Below are positions 30,990 to 39,611 of a DNA stretch of 39,641 nucleotides, piece by piece. Within the stretch, counting starts at the first letter, position 1, and each line of letters starts with the position of its first letter. The translations under genes and the position numbers were made by a program. Source of the stretch: Conexibacter sp. (GTDB lineage: Bacteria; Actinomycetota; Thermoleophilia; Solirubrobacterales; Solirubrobacteraceae). The DNA lies in the NCBI GenBank assembly GCA_025964325.1, contig JAOPZA010000071.1:1-39641 (forward strand). Direction: 5' to 3'. The notes under the pieces were generated by a model. That model was not told where the DNA came from and searched no databases. It saw only the letters and a program-made list of their open reading frames with translations.

Positions 30990-31163
30990 TCGGCGAAGCG
31001 CCGGCCCGGCGAACGTCGCGTCGCGGGCCGAGAGCGCTTGGTACCGCTCGAAGAGCGAGAGCGCGAGCGTCACGTCAGGCGCCGTCACGTCGTGCAGCGT
31101 GCAGAGCGGGACGACGTGGCGCGCGGCGGTCGCTGCGAGCGCACGGTCGCCCGTCCGGCGCAT
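30990..31163 (-). pseudogene. Second PIN-domain (VapC) remnant
   Basis: The minus-strand frame reads RALAATAARHVVPLCTLHDV, then TAPDVTLALSLFERYQALSA, then RDATFAGPALRR. This follows the PIN pattern in which DVxxALxLLERYPxLSARDAxHAAxAL precedes the last catalytic Asp. The N-terminal half with the first catalytic residue is missing and the C-terminus is cut by the end of the UDG gene. No Shine-Dalgarno sequence and no antitoxin. It fills the gap between UDGb and lhr on the opposite strand. Confidence 0.6.
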
Positions 31164-31219
31164 CCGGCAGGCTCGTGACGAAGGCGACGAAAAGCGCGAG
31201 AAGTGGAACACACGTTCGC

Positions 31220-31225
31220 TAGGCT
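31220..31225 (+). promoter_or_regulatory. -10 box (TAGGCT) before lhr
   Basis: TAGGCT lies 13 bases before ATG 31239 and inside the extra 12 codons that an upstream ATG (31203) would add, so it argues for the 31239 start. Confidence 0.4.
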
Positions 31226-31238
31226 CACAGTCCTCTCG

Positions 31239-34200
31239 ATGGCGCCTTCTCCGCTCGCATCCTTCACTCCCACCGTGCGTGACTGGTTCACGCGTGCGTT
31301 CGCCGCGCCGACCGAGGCCCAGACGCAGGCGTGGCCGGCGATCGCGACCGGCGAGCACGTCCTGATCTCGGCGCCGACGGGCTCCGGCAAGACGCTCGCC
31401 GCGTTCCTCTGGGCGATCGACCAGCTCTCCCAACGCCCTCGGGAATCGGCGCCAGCCGAGCTGCCGAAGGGCTCGGCAGCAGCTGAGCCCGCCCGGACGC
31501 GACTCGTGTACGTCTCCCCCCTGAAGGCGCTCTCCTACGACATCGAGCGCAACCTGCGCGCGCCGCTGAGAGGGATCGACCCGAGCATCACGGTCGGACT
31601 GCGCACCGGCGACACGCCGCAGAGAGAGCGCCGGCAGATGCTGCGCGAGCCGCCCGACGTGCTGATCACGACGCCGGAGTCGCTCTACCTGATGCTGACG
31701 AGCAGAGCGCGCGAGATCCTGACCGGCGTCGAGTGGGTGATCGTCGACGAGATCCACGCGGTCGCGGCGACCAAGCGCGGCGCGCACCTCGCCCTCACGC
31801 TCGAGCGGCTCGAGGCGCTCAGCGAGCACGCGGTCCAGCGGATCGGCCTGTCGGCGACGCAGAACCCGCTCGAGGAGGTCGGCCGCTTCATGGTCGGGCC
31901 GCAGCGCAGCTGCCGCATCGTCGACACCGGCATGCGCAAGCCGCTCGACCTCAAGATCCACGTGCCGGTCGAGTCGATGGTCGAGCCGGAGCAGACGCCC
32001 GCCGACCCGCTCGACCCGCTCGCCGGGGGCGAGGCGACGCGCAGATCGATCTGGCCCGCGATGTACCCCGAGCTCCTGAAGCTCGTGCGCGCGCACCGCT
32101 CGACGATCATCTTCGTCAACAACCGCCGCAGCGCCGAGCGGCTCGCGCTGCGCCTGAACGAGCTGGCGGCCGGCGAGGACGGCCAGCTGCCGGTCGAGAT
32201 CGCCCGCGCGCACCACGGCTCGCTCGCGCGCGAGGAGCGGCTCGTCGTCGAGGAGCAGCTGAAGGCCGGCGCGATCCCGTGCATCGTCGCGACGTCGAGC
32301 CTCGAGCTGGGGATCGACATGGGCGCCGTCGACCTCGTCCTGCAGGTCGAGTCGCCGAAGTCGGTCGCCTCGGGCCTGCAGCGGATCGGCCGTGCCGGCC
32401 ACAACGTCGGCGACACCAGCAGAGGCCGCATCTTCCCCAAGTTCCGCGCCGACCTGCTCGAGTGCGCGGTCGTCGCGAAGCGGATGCGCGACGGCGCGAT
32501 CGAGTCCACCGTCGTCCCGCGCAACCCGCTCGACGTGCTCGCCCAGCAGATCGTCGCGATGGCGGCGTCCGAGGAGGACCTGCCCGTCGACGAGCTCTTC
32601 GCCCGCGTCACGCGCACCCACACCTATGCCGAGCTCTCGCGCCAGCAGCTCGAGAACGTCCTCGACATGCTCGACGGCCGCTACCCCTCGAGCGAGTTCG
32701 CCGAGCTGCGCCCGCGGATCGTCTGGGACCGGGTCGCCGGCACGATCCGTCCGCGCAGAGGCGCGCGCCAGCTGGCCGTCACGAACGCCGGAACGATCCC
32801 CGACCGCGGGCTCTTCATGGTCACGCTGCCCGACGGCCGCCGCGTCGGCGAGCTCGACGAGGAGATGGTCTACGAGGCGCGGCCGGGCCAGGTCTTCCTG
32901 CTGGGCGCCTCGTCGTGGCGGATCGAGGAGATCGGGCGCGACCGTGTGATCGTCACGCCGGCGCCCGGCGCGCCGGGCGCGATCCCCTTCTGGAAGGGCG
33001 AGAGCGTCGGCCGGCCGAAGGAGCTGGGCGAGGCGATCGGCGCCTTCAGCCGCTGGGCCGTCGACCAGCCGGCCGAGGTGCTCGAGCGTGACTACGACCT
33101 CGACCCCAGAGCGGCCCGCAACCTGCTCGACTTCCTGCGCGAGCAGCAGCAGGCGACACGCGTGATCCCGAGCGACCGCACGATCGTGATCGAGCGCTTC
33201 CGCGACGAGATCGGCGACTGGCGGCTCTGCATCCTTTCGCCCTACGGCGGCCGCATCCACGCCGCCTGGGGACTCGCGCTGACCGCCCGCATCCGCAACC
33301 AGCTGGGGCTCGAGGCCGACGCGATCTGGTCCGACGACGGCATCATCGTCCACCTGCCCGACGCCGACGAGCCGCCGGGCGCCGAGATCGCGCTGATCGA
33401 GCCGGACGAGCTCGAGGACGCAGTCGTCGCGGAGCTGTCCTCGAGCGCGCTCTTCGGCGCGCGCTTCCGCGAGAACGCCGGCCGCGCGCTGCTGATCCCG
33501 CGCGCCTACCCGGGCAGACGCACGCCGCTGTGGCAGCAGCGGCTGAAGTCGCAGACGCTGCTGGAGGTCGCCAAGCGCTACGGCGAGTTCCCGATCATCC
33601 TCGAGACCTACCGCGAGTGCCTGCAGGATGTGCTCGACCTGCCCGGCCTGCGCGACCTGCTCGGCCAGCTGCACCGTCGCGAGCTGAGCATCGTCGAGGT
33701 CGAGACGCCGAGCGCCTCGCCGTTCGCCTCCTCGCTGCTGTTCGACTACGTCGCGACCTACATGTACGAGGGCGACACGCCGAACGCGGAGCGGCGCGCG
33801 GCCGCGCTGTCGCTCGATCGCGACCTGCTGCGCGAGCTGCTCGGGCAGGAGGAGCTGCGCGACCTGATCGATGCGGAGGCGCTCGCCCAGGTCGAGGACG
33901 ACCTGCAGCAGCGCTCCGAGCGCTGGCGCGCGAGCTCGAAGGACGAGCTCCACGACGCGCTGCGACGCGTCGGCGACCTGACCGCGGCGGAGGTCGAGCA
34001 GCGCGTCGCGACGGACGCCGTCGCGACCGCCGGCGCGTGGCTCGACGAGCTGGCGAGCGAGCGGCGCGCGCTGCGCGTGCGGGTCGGCGGCGAGGAGCGT
34101 TGGATCGACGCGGCCGACGCCGGCCTCTACCGCGACGCGCTCGGCGTCGTGCCGCGCGGCGGACTGCCGGAGGCGTTCCTCGCGGACGTGCCGGACGCGC

Positions 34201-35711
34201 TGGTTCGCCTCCTGCGCCGCTACGCGCAGACGCACGGCCCGTTCACGACGGAGGAGCCGCGGTCGCGCTACGGGCTCGATCCGTCGCCCGCTCTGCAGGC
34301 GCTCGAGCGCGGCGGCGAGCTGGTGCGAGGCGAGCTGCGTCCCGGCGGCGCGACCGGCACGCGCGAGTGGTGCGACACGGACGTGCTGCGACGGCTGCGG
34401 CGCGCGTCGCTGGCGGTGCTGCGCAAGGAGATCGAGCCGGCCGACCAGCGCGCCTTCGCGTCCTTCCTGCCCTCCTGGCAGGGCGTCGACCGCCACCCGC
34501 CTGGCGGGGCCGGGATCGACCGACTGCGCGAGCAGCTCGTCCCGCTGCAGGGACTGGCGCTGACGCCGGAGACGTGGGAGCAGGACGTCCTGCCGCGCCG
34601 CGTCGGCGCGTACTCGGCGACGTGGATGGACGAGCTGTGCGCGAGCGGCGAGCTGGTCTGGGTCGGCGCCGGCGCGCTCGGTCGCGCGAACGGCCGTGTC
34701 GCGCTCTACTTCCGCGAGGACGCGGCGCTGATCGGACCACCGAACATCAAGGCCGACTCGCTGGCGAGCGCCGCCCACGCGGCCGTCCGCGCGCGGCTCG
34801 AGCAGGGCTCCTGCTTCTTCACCGACCTGCTCGTCGACGTCGCGTTGACGCCCGAGGAGCTGCAGGAGGCGCTGTGGGACCTGGCCTGGGCGGGCGAGAT
34901 CACGAACGACGCCTTCGCGCCGCTGCGCGCCCCACGGCTGACGCTCGCGCGCGAGCAGCGCCGCGCGGCCGCCCGCACCAGCCGCGCCGGCCGGCGCTTC
35001 TCCTCGCGTCGCGGCGGCGCGCAGGCCCAGGTGCAGGGCCGCTGGTCGCTGACCGCGCCGCTGTTCCGGAGCGCGGGCGCGGCCGACGGCGCCACCCCGG
35101 ATCCGTCCGCGCGCCGCCGTGCCAGTGCCGAACTGCTGCTCGAGCGCTACGGGATCCTCACCCGCGAGCTGGTGCTGGCCGAGGGCGTCGCCGGCGGCTT
35201 CTCGGCGATCTACCCCGAGCTGTCGCAGCTCGAGACGCTCGGCGTCGCACGTCGCGGCTACTTCGTCGAGGGACTCGGCGGGGCGCAGTTCGCGCTGCCC
35301 GGCGCGGTCGAGCGGCTGCGCGCGCAGCGGGCGCCGGAGGAGTCGCCGCCGCTCGTGCTGAGCGCGACCGACCCCGCGCAGCCCTACGGCGCCGCGCTGC
35401 CGTGGCCCAAGCGCGACGGCGAGACGCGCCGGCCGGCGCGGACGCCGGGCGCGACCGTCGTGCTCGCGGGCGCCGAGCCCGTGCTCTACCTCGAGCGCGG
35501 CGGCAAGGCGCTGCAGGTGCTCGTCGACCCCGACGACCCGCGCGTCCCGTTCGCGCTGACGGCGCTCGCCGACCACGCTCGCGCCGGCCGCCTGAAGCGG
35601 ATCGCGCTCGAGCGGGTCGACGGCGAGTCGGTGATGGGGACGCGCTGGGAGGCCGCGCTCGCCGAGGTCGGCTTCCGCGCCGGGCCGCGCAGACTCACGC
35701 TCAGCGCCTGA
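31239..35711 (+). CDS. lhr: Lhr-type ATP-dependent DNA helicase, full length with C-terminal domain
   Basis: 1490 residues, the length of long-form Lhr proteins. The core has Walker A APTGSGKT (K51), TTPESLYLML, box II VDEIHAV (170-173 DEIH), motif III LSATQNP, then the second RecA fold with SSLELGIDMGAVD and QRIGRAGHNVGDTSRG, a winged helix and the Lhr-specific domain (to about 850). The remaining 600 residues or so are the Lhr C-terminal domain, a string of winged helices and a bacterial extra domain. Lhr is a 3'-5' translocase, and the E. coli enzyme has been reported to have uracil-DNA glycosylase activity in this domain; mycobacterial Lhr is damage-inducible. The neighbours are UDGb before it and an Nei-type glycosylase after it. 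Confidence 0.95.
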   Translation: MAPSPLASFTPTVRDWFTRAFAAPTEAQTQAWPAIATGEHVLISAPTGSGKTLAAFLWAIDQLSQRPRESAPAELPKGSAAAEPARTRLVYVSPLKALSYDIERNLRAPLRGIDPSITVGLRTGDTPQRERRQMLREPPDVLITTPESLYLMLTSRAREILTGVEWVIVDEIHAVAATKRGAHLALTLERLEALSEHAVQRIGLSATQNPLEEVGRFMVGPQRSCRIVDTGMRKPLDLKIHVPVESMVEPEQTPADPLDPLAGGEATRRSIWPAMYPELLKLVRAHRSTIIFVNNRRSAERLALRLNELAAGEDGQLPVEIARAHHGSLAREERLVVEEQLKAGAIPCIVATSSLELGIDMGAVDLVLQVESPKSVASGLQRIGRAGHNVGDTSRGRIFPKFRADLLECAVVAKRMRDGAIESTVVPRNPLDVLAQQIVAMAASEEDLPVDELFARVTRTHTYAELSRQQLENVLDMLDGRYPSSEFAELRPRIVWDRVAGTIRPRRGARQLAVTNAGTIPDRGLFMVTLPDGRRVGELDEEMVYEARPGQVFLLGASSWRIEEIGRDRVIVTPAPGAPGAIPFWKGESVGRPKELGEAIGAFSRWAVDQPAEVLERDYDLDPRAARNLLDFLREQQQATRVIPSDRTIVIERFRDEIGDWRLCILSPYGGRIHAAWGLALTARIRNQLGLEADAIWSDDGIIVHLPDADEPPGAEIALIEPDELEDAVVAELSSSALFGARFRENAGRALLIPRAYPGRRTPLWQQRLKSQTLLEVAKRYGEFPIILETYRECLQDVLDLPGLRDLLGQLHRRELSIVEVETPSASPFASSLLFDYVATYMYEGDTPNAERRAAALSLDRDLLRELLGQEELRDLIDAEALAQVEDDLQQRSERWRASSKDELHDALRRVGDLTAAEVEQRVATDAVATAGAWLDELASERRALRVRVGGEERWIDAADAGLYRDALGVVPRGGLPEAFLADVPDALVRLLRRYAQTHGPFTTEEPRSRYGLDPSPALQALERGGELVRGELRPGGATGTREWCDTDVLRRLRRASLAVLRKEIEPADQRAFASFLPSWQGVDRHPPGGAGIDRLREQLVPLQGLALTPETWEQDVLPRRVGAYSATWMDELCASGELVWVGAGALGRANGRVALYFREDAALIGPPNIKADSLASAAHAAVRARLEQGSCFFTDLLVDVALTPEELQEALWDLAWAGEITNDAFAPLRAPRLTLAREQRRAAARTSRAGRRFSSRRGGAQAQVQGRWSLTAPLFRSAGAADGATPDPSARRRASAELLLERYGILTRELVLAEGVAGGFSAIYPELSQLETLGVARRGYFVEGLGGAQFALPGAVERLRAQRAPEESPPLVLSATDPAQPYGAALPWPKRDGETRRPARTPGATVVLAGAEPVLYLERGGKALQVLVDPDDPRVPFALTALADHARAGRLKRIALERVDGESVMGTRWEAALAEVGFRAGPRRLTLSA

Positions 35712-35740
35712 CCGCCTCCCCTGCCGCCCGCCCGTCGGGG

Positions 35741-35746
35741 TAGGAT
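35741..35746 (+). promoter_or_regulatory. -10 box (TAGGAT), predicted leaderless promoter of the cupin gene
   Basis: TAGGAT ends seven bases before ATG 35754. No ribosome-binding site. Confidence 0.5.
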
Positions 35747-35753
35747 CCGCGCG

Positions 35754-36185
35754 ATGGAGGACGGCGTCAGCCACACGCGACTCGACCCCGACAACGGCGA
35801 GCGCTTCCAGCGCCTGCGCGCGGAGCTGGGCGTCACGACGTTCGGCCTGAACCTGGTGGTGCTGGCGCCCGGTCAGCGCAGCCGGATCCACCGCCACGCG
35901 CGCCAGGAAGAGGTCTACCTGGTGCTCGAGGGGGAGCTGGCGCTCGCGCTCGAGGGTGCGCACGACGAGCGCACCTTCGGCGAGGGCGAGCTGGTCCGCG
36001 TCGCGCCGGGCGTGCGGCGCCAGCTGACGAACCGCCGGCCGCAGCGACTCGTGCTGCTGGCGCTCGGGGGGGCCAACGAGCACGACTCGCGCGACGGCGA
36101 GGCCTACGCCAGCTGGGAGCAGGTCGAGAGCACCTCCCCTGCGGAGACGCCGTTCCCCGACGACGTGCCCGTCGCTCCCGCCTGA
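35754..36185 (+). CDS. Cupin-domain protein
   Basis: 143 residues with one cupin barrel (about 30-105). Motif 1 is RIHRHARQEEVYLVLEGELALALEG, with two His and the Glu metal ligands; motif 2 is FGEGELVRVAPGVRRQLTNR, lacking the usual final His, so metal binding may be incomplete. Function is not predictable: cupins range from isomerases to small sensors. It has its own -10 box and lies between lhr and the Nei-type glycosylase gene. Confidence 0.8.
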   Translation: MEDGVSHTRLDPDNGERFQRLRAELGVTTFGLNLVVLAPGQRSRIHRHARQEEVYLVLEGELALALEGAHDERTFGEGELVRVAPGVRRQLTNRRPQRLVLLALGGANEHDSRDGEAYASWEQVESTSPAETPFPDDVPVAPA

Positions 36186-36250
36186 TCGCAGCTCGTTCAC
36201 ACGTCCGCGCGTCCGGCTCGGGACGATGGACCAACGGCAGCGTTGCGCCG

Positions 36251-36256
36251 TACCCT
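36251..36256 (+). promoter_or_regulatory. -10 box (TACCCT), predicted leaderless promoter of the Nei-type gene
   Basis: TACCCT ends six bases before ATG 36263, the tightest spacing in the window. Confidence 0.45.
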
Positions 36257-36262
36257 GAAGGG

Positions 36263-37042
36263 ATGCCCGAGGGAGACACCATTCTGCGTGCCGCCAATCG
36301 CATCCGCCCCGTGCTCGAGGGCGCCGTGCCGGACGAGATCGTGACGCCGCAGCCGCGCCACGCGCGCGACCGCTGGCCCGAGCGGCTCGGCGGTCGCCGG
36401 GTGCTGAGCGTCGATCCCTACGGCAAGCACCTGTTCGTGCGCTTCGAGGGCGATCTGACGCTGCACTCGCACCTGCGCATGACGGGCGCCTGGGCGGTCT
36501 ATCCGCACGGCGCGCGCTGGCGCCGTGCGCCGCGCCGCGCCTGGCTCGTGCTGCGCGCGCGCGGCAAGGACGTGGTCGAGTTCGACGGCCCGCTGCTCGA
36601 GCTGATGACCGAGTCGCGCACGCGCTTCGACCTGCGGCTCGCCGCGCTCGGCCCCGACATCCTCGCGCCCGAGCTCGACCGCGACCGCTTCCTCCAGCGG
36701 CTGCGCGCGGACGATCCGACGCGCGGGATCGGCGACGCCGTGCTCGACCAGCGGATCGTCGCCGGCATCGGGAACGTCTGGAAGGCCGAGGGCTGCTGGG
36801 GCGCCCAGATCGATCCCTGGCGGCGGGTCCGGGACGTCAGCGACGCCGAGGCGCTCGCGATCGTCGAGAACGCGCGTCCGCGGATGCTCGCGGCGGGCAG
36901 CGAGTCGCCGGGCGAGCCGGCCGACCGCCACGTCTACAGACGGACCGGGATGCCGTGCCCGCGCTGCGGCGAGCGCATCCGCGCGCGCGGGCAGGGCGAC
37001 GACAATCGCACGACCTACTGGTGCCCCGGATGTCAGCGGTGA
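36263..37042 (+). CDS. Fpg/Nei-family DNA glycosylase (endonuclease VIII type)
   Basis: 259 residues. N-terminal catalytic [11 protein letters not shown] (Pro2 nucleophile after Met removal, Glu3), the conserved Lys in [21 protein letters not shown], the H2TH segment [20 protein letters not shown] and a C4 zinc finger (CPRCGERI ... YWCPGCQR). MPEGDT with an Nei-like middle points to actinobacterial Nei2 rather than Fpg (MPELPE). It removes oxidised pyrimidines and cleaves the strand. The next gene overlaps its 3' end. Confidence 0.93.
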   Translation: MPEGDTILRAANRIRPVLEGAVPDEIVTPQPRHARDRWPERLGGRRVLSVDPYGKHLFVRFEGDLTLHSHLRMTGAWAVYPHGARWRRAPRRAWLVLRARGKDVVEFDGPLLELMTESRTRFDLRLAALGPDILAPELDRDRFLQRLRADDPTRGIGDAVLDQRIVAGIGNVWKAEGCWGAQIDPWRRVRDVSDAEALAIVENARPRMLAAGSESPGEPADRHVYRRTGMPCPRCGERIRARGQGDDNRTTYWCPGCQR

Positions 37043-37761
37043 AGCGGGTCGGCCACAAGGGCGCCGACCTGCTCGCGCCGGGCAACTCGCCGGCGAGCTT
37101 CGACGCGGCGCTCGCCGCCGGCGTCGACATGATCGAGTTCGACGTGCTGCCGGCGCTCGGCGGCGACGGCAGACCGGACGCGGTCCGCGGCGAACTGCTG
37201 CTGGCGCACGACTACGACGACATCGCGGCGCGCACCCCGCTGACGCTCGACGAGGGCCTCGCCTACCTGGCGACGCCGCCGTTCGACGCGATCGAACTCG
37301 ACGTCGACCTGAAGATCCCCGGCTACGAGCAGCGCGTCGTGGAGGCGCTGCGGGCGCACGGGCTGGTCGAGCGGACGCTGATCTCGACGACCTATCCGGA
37401 GAGCCTCGCGCGCATCCGCTCGCTCGAGCCGCGGCTGGCGCTCGGCTGGTCGGTGCCACGGGCGCGCCGCGACTACACGCAGTCGCTGCTCTCGCTCGGG
37501 CCCGCCCTCGCGATCCTCGAGCTGATGCGCCGGACGCTCCCGTCGCGGGCGGCGTCCGCCGTCCGGGCCGGGCGCTGCGACGCGGTGATGGTCCACTGGC
37601 GGCTCGTCACGCCGCGACTCGTGCGCTCCCTCGGCGACGTCGGCGGCGAGCTCTACGTCTGGACGGTCGACGACGCGCCCCGCATCCGGGCGCTCGAGCG
37701 GCTCGGCGTGACGGGCGTGATCACGAACGACCCGCGCCTCTTCGCCGCCGCGGCGACCTGA
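37030..37761 (+). CDS. Glycerophosphodiester phosphodiesterase (GDPD) family protein
   Basis: 243 residues, TIM barrel. [23 protein letters not shown] gives the first catalytic His and the entry loop; [17 protein letters not shown] and [10 protein letters not shown] give the metal site and second His; VWTVDD and GVITNDP close the fold. It hydrolyses glycerophosphodiesters to glycerol-3-phosphate; there is no signal peptide, so it is cytoplasmic. The usual HRG is here HKG and NTxxSF is NSPASF. The ATG start overlaps the glycosylase gene by 13 bases. A GTG at 37039 giving a 4-base GTGA overlap is equally possible. Confidence 0.87.
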   Translation: MSAVKRVGHKGADLLAPGNSPASFDAALAAGVDMIEFDVLPALGGDGRPDAVRGELLLAHDYDDIAARTPLTLDEGLAYLATPPFDAIELDVDLKIPGYEQRVVEALRAHGLVERTLISTTYPESLARIRSLEPRLALGWSVPRARRDYTQSLLSLGPALAILELMRRTLPSRAASAVRAGRCDAVMVHWRLVTPRLVRSLGDVGGELYVWTVDDAPRIRALERLGVTGVITNDPRLFAAAAT

Positions 37762-37765
37762 CGCG

Positions 37766-37785
37766 GGCGCACCTCCGAGTGCGCC
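37766..37785 (+). terminator. Terminator hairpin after the GDPD gene
   Basis: GGCGCAC-CTCCGA-GTGCGCC, seven perfect pairs, four bases after the stop codon, followed by the moderately T-rich AGATTCGTCTGT. It separates the Nei-GDPD unit from the remnant downstream. Confidence 0.6.
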
Positions 37786-37824
37786 AGATTCGTCTGTGAT
37801 GGATCGCGTGGACGCGCGTCGTGA

Positions 37825-38040
37825 GGATGTGACCGCCACCGTGACCGCCGCGGCGACGGCGGTGGCTTCACGCCCGCCCGTGCGCTGCACGACGCCGGCC
37901 GCCTGCTCGCGGTCACCGGCGGCGTCGTCGTGATCGCGGCGGCCGCGCTCGTGCCGCTCGCCGTCGTGCTCGCGCTCGCGTGGCCGGCCGGCCGCGTGCT
38001 GCGCCGACGGCGCCGGGATCAGGCGCTCGACGGCGTGTGA
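37825..38040 (+). pseudogene. DUF4349 C-terminal remnant (membrane segment only)
   Basis: In the frame ending TGA 38038-38040 the sequence reads [20 protein letters not shown], a hydrophobic segment [20 protein letters not shown] and then [11 protein letters not shown]. This is the usual C-terminus of DUF4349 proteins (GFTxGDALxDAxRVL, membrane segment, basic tail). The frame is closed by a stop at 37822 and has no start before the membrane segment, so the roughly 250-residue extracytoplasmic part is gone. It occupies most of the 305-base gap 37762-38066. Confidence 0.6.
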
Positions 38041-38066
38041 CCGACGCCGTCTGATACATACCTCGT

Positions 38067-38762
38067 GTGGCTACGAGCACCGAGGACACCGTCGCGCTGC
38101 TGGCGCGGGTGCCCACGTTCGAGGCGCTCGGTCCGGAGGAGCTGTCGCGCGTGGCGGAGGTCGCCGTGCCGCGCCGCTACGAGCCGGGCCGGGTCGTCTT
38201 TCGCGAGGGCGATGCCAGCGACACCTGCTACGTCGTGCGCAGCGGGCACGTACGGGTGATCCGCGAGCACGCCGACGGCCGCACGATCACCCTCGCCAAC
38301 TTCGGCCCCGGCGACATCTTCGGCGAGCTGGCGATGTTCGAGGACGAGCTGCGCTCGGCGACGATCGAGACGCTCGACCCGGTCGAGGCGATCGCGATCC
38401 TCGGCTCCGACATGCGTCGCCTGATGCGCGAGCACCCGGACATCGCCGTCAAGCTCGTCGTCTCGCTCGGCCGCCGCCTGCGGGCTGCCAACGAGCGGAT
38501 CGCCAGTCAGTCGTTCCAGACCGTCCAGAGCCGGGTGGCGACCGTCGTGATGCAGCTCGTCGCCGAGGCGCAGGCCGAGGGGGCGCGCGAGCGCGACGTC
38601 CTCGTGACCGCGACCCAGGCCGACGTCGCGAAGCTCGCCGGCTCCTCGCGCGAATCCGCCAGCCGCTTCCTGGCCGTCCTCGAGCGCGCCGGCGTCATCG
38701 AGCAGGGACGGGGAAGGCTCACGGTCCATGACCCGTCGGCGCTCGAGCGATACGTCTACTGA
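38067..38762 (+). CDS. Crp/Fnr-family transcriptional regulator
   Basis: 231 residues from a GTG start. The cyclic-nucleotide-binding barrel (about 15-125) has [20 protein letters not shown] and the phosphate-binding-cassette-like [20 protein letters not shown], close to the cAMP receptor consensus (FGELALx5RxA). A dimer helix follows, then a Crp-type helix-turn-helix (about 185-225: [37 protein letters not shown]). It may respond to cAMP (inference from the cassette). It overlaps the NUDIX gene by 35 bases. TACATA about seven bases upstream is a poor -10 match, so its promoter is uncertain. Confidence 0.92.
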   Translation: MATSTEDTVALLARVPTFEALGPEELSRVAEVAVPRRYEPGRVVFREGDASDTCYVVRSGHVRVIREHADGRTITLANFGPGDIFGELAMFEDELRSATIETLDPVEAIAILGSDMRRLMREHPDIAVKLVVSLGRRLRAANERIASQSFQTVQSRVATVVMQLVAEAQAEGARERDVLVTATQADVAKLAGSSRESASRFLAVLERAGVIEQGRGRLTVHDPSALERYVY

Positions 38763-39201
38763 GGGCCGCGAGGAGCGGCCCGAGCAGGAGGTCTCGGCCG
38801 GCGGCGTCGTCGTGCGCGACGGCGCGGTGATGGTGATCGTCCCGACGCGCCGCGGCGCGAACGGCCAGCGCGTGCTGGGGCTGCCGAAGGGCCACGTCGA
38901 CCCGGGCGAGACGGCCGAGCAAGCGGCGACGCGCGAGGTGCGCGAGGAAGCCGGCATCGACGCCGACCTCGTGGAGAAGCTCGGCGACGTGCGCTACTTC
39001 TACCAGCGCAAGGGCAAGCGGATCCTCAAGCGCGTCAGCTTCTACCTCTTCGACTACCGCGGCGGCGACCCCGAGGACCACGACGACGAGGTCGAGGAGG
39101 CCCGCTGGATGGCGCTCGACGAGGCCGGGCGCGCGCTGACGTACGCCGGTGAGCGCGAGATGGTCGAACGTGCGAAGTCGGCCGTCGGCCGCGATCGGTA
39201 G
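38728..39201 (+). CDS. NUDIX hydrolase
   Basis: 157 residues. A full Nudix box is present: GHVDPGETAEQAATREVREE followed by AGI, matching GX5EX7REUXEEXGU. The core starts at QEVSAGGVVVRDGAVMVIVP, after a 22-residue polar N-terminus. It lies in a +1 frame relative to crp, overlapping by 35 bases, and no later start codon is available before the core, so the overlap is probably real. The LPKGHVDPGE and FYQRKGKRI segments resemble MutT/Ap4A-hydrolase-like members; the nucleotide substrate is unknown. Confidence 0.92.
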   Translation: MTRRRSSDTSTEGREERPEQEVSAGGVVVRDGAVMVIVPTRRGANGQRVLGLPKGHVDPGETAEQAATREVREEAGIDADLVEKLGDVRYFYQRKGKRILKRVSFYLFDYRGGDPEDHDDEVEEARWMALDEAGRALTYAGEREMVERAKSAVGRDR

Positions 39202-39204
39202 GGT
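39199..39204 (+). promoter_or_regulatory. -10 box (TAGGGT), predicted leaderless promoter of the ASCH gene
   Basis: TAGGGT overlaps the NUDIX stop codon and ends eight bases before GTG 39213. Confidence 0.45.
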
Positions 39205-39212
39205 GAAGCGCC

Positions 39213-39611
39213 GTGCAGGTCCTCAACTTCTACTCGTCCGTCTTCGGAGACCAGCTGAAGAGCGGCCGCAAGACCGCGACGATCCGCCTCGGCGACAAGT
39301 CGCACCGCTATCGCAAGAACGACTGCGTGCTCGTCACGATCGGGTTCCAGTACTCGCCGCGCGAGCGGATCTTCCACGCCGTCATCGACTCCGTCGAGGT
39401 CAAGCGCGTGCGGGAGCTCAGCCCGCGCGAGATCGAGCACGACAACCCCGAGTTCCGCCGCACCGAGGAGATGGTGCGGTTCCTCGAGCAGATCTACGAC
39501 CGCAAGGTCGACCTCGAGGACACCGTCACCGTCGTGCGCTTCTCGCAGATCATCGACGACCCGCCGACCGTCCGAGACCGGATCCACGGTCTCGGCGGCG
39601 CCCGCAACTGA
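39213..39611 (+). CDS. ASCH-domain protein
   Basis: 132 residues from a GTG start. The ASCH fold is recognisable from LNFYSSVFGDQLKSGRKTAT followed by IRLGDKSHRYRKNDCVLVTI, with the conserved GxKxxT-like GRKTATIR loop. ASCH proteins have an RNA-binding-like beta barrel; some act on modified nucleosides (YqfB type), most are uncharacterised. It lies 11 bases after the NUDIX gene but with its own -10 box. The last 30 bases of the window after the stop hold two copies of GTCGAAAC. Confidence 0.82.
   Translation: MQVLNFYSSVFGDQLKSGRKTATIRLGDKSHRYRKNDCVLVTIGFQYSPRERIFHAVIDSVEVKRVRELSPREIEHDNPEFRRTEEMVRFLEQIYDRKVDLEDTVTVVRFSQIIDDPPTVRDRIHGLGGARN

Noticed and set aside
31203-31238. Extra 12 codons at the start of lhr
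   Set aside because: A -10 box lies inside them, there is no ribosome-binding site, and the helicase fold needs none of these residues.
30903-36200. Minus-strand open frame of about 1765 codons opposite lhr
   Set aside because: Antisense to Lhr, which has all helicase motifs. Only the short portion in the gap before lhr (PIN remnant) has recognisable protein features.
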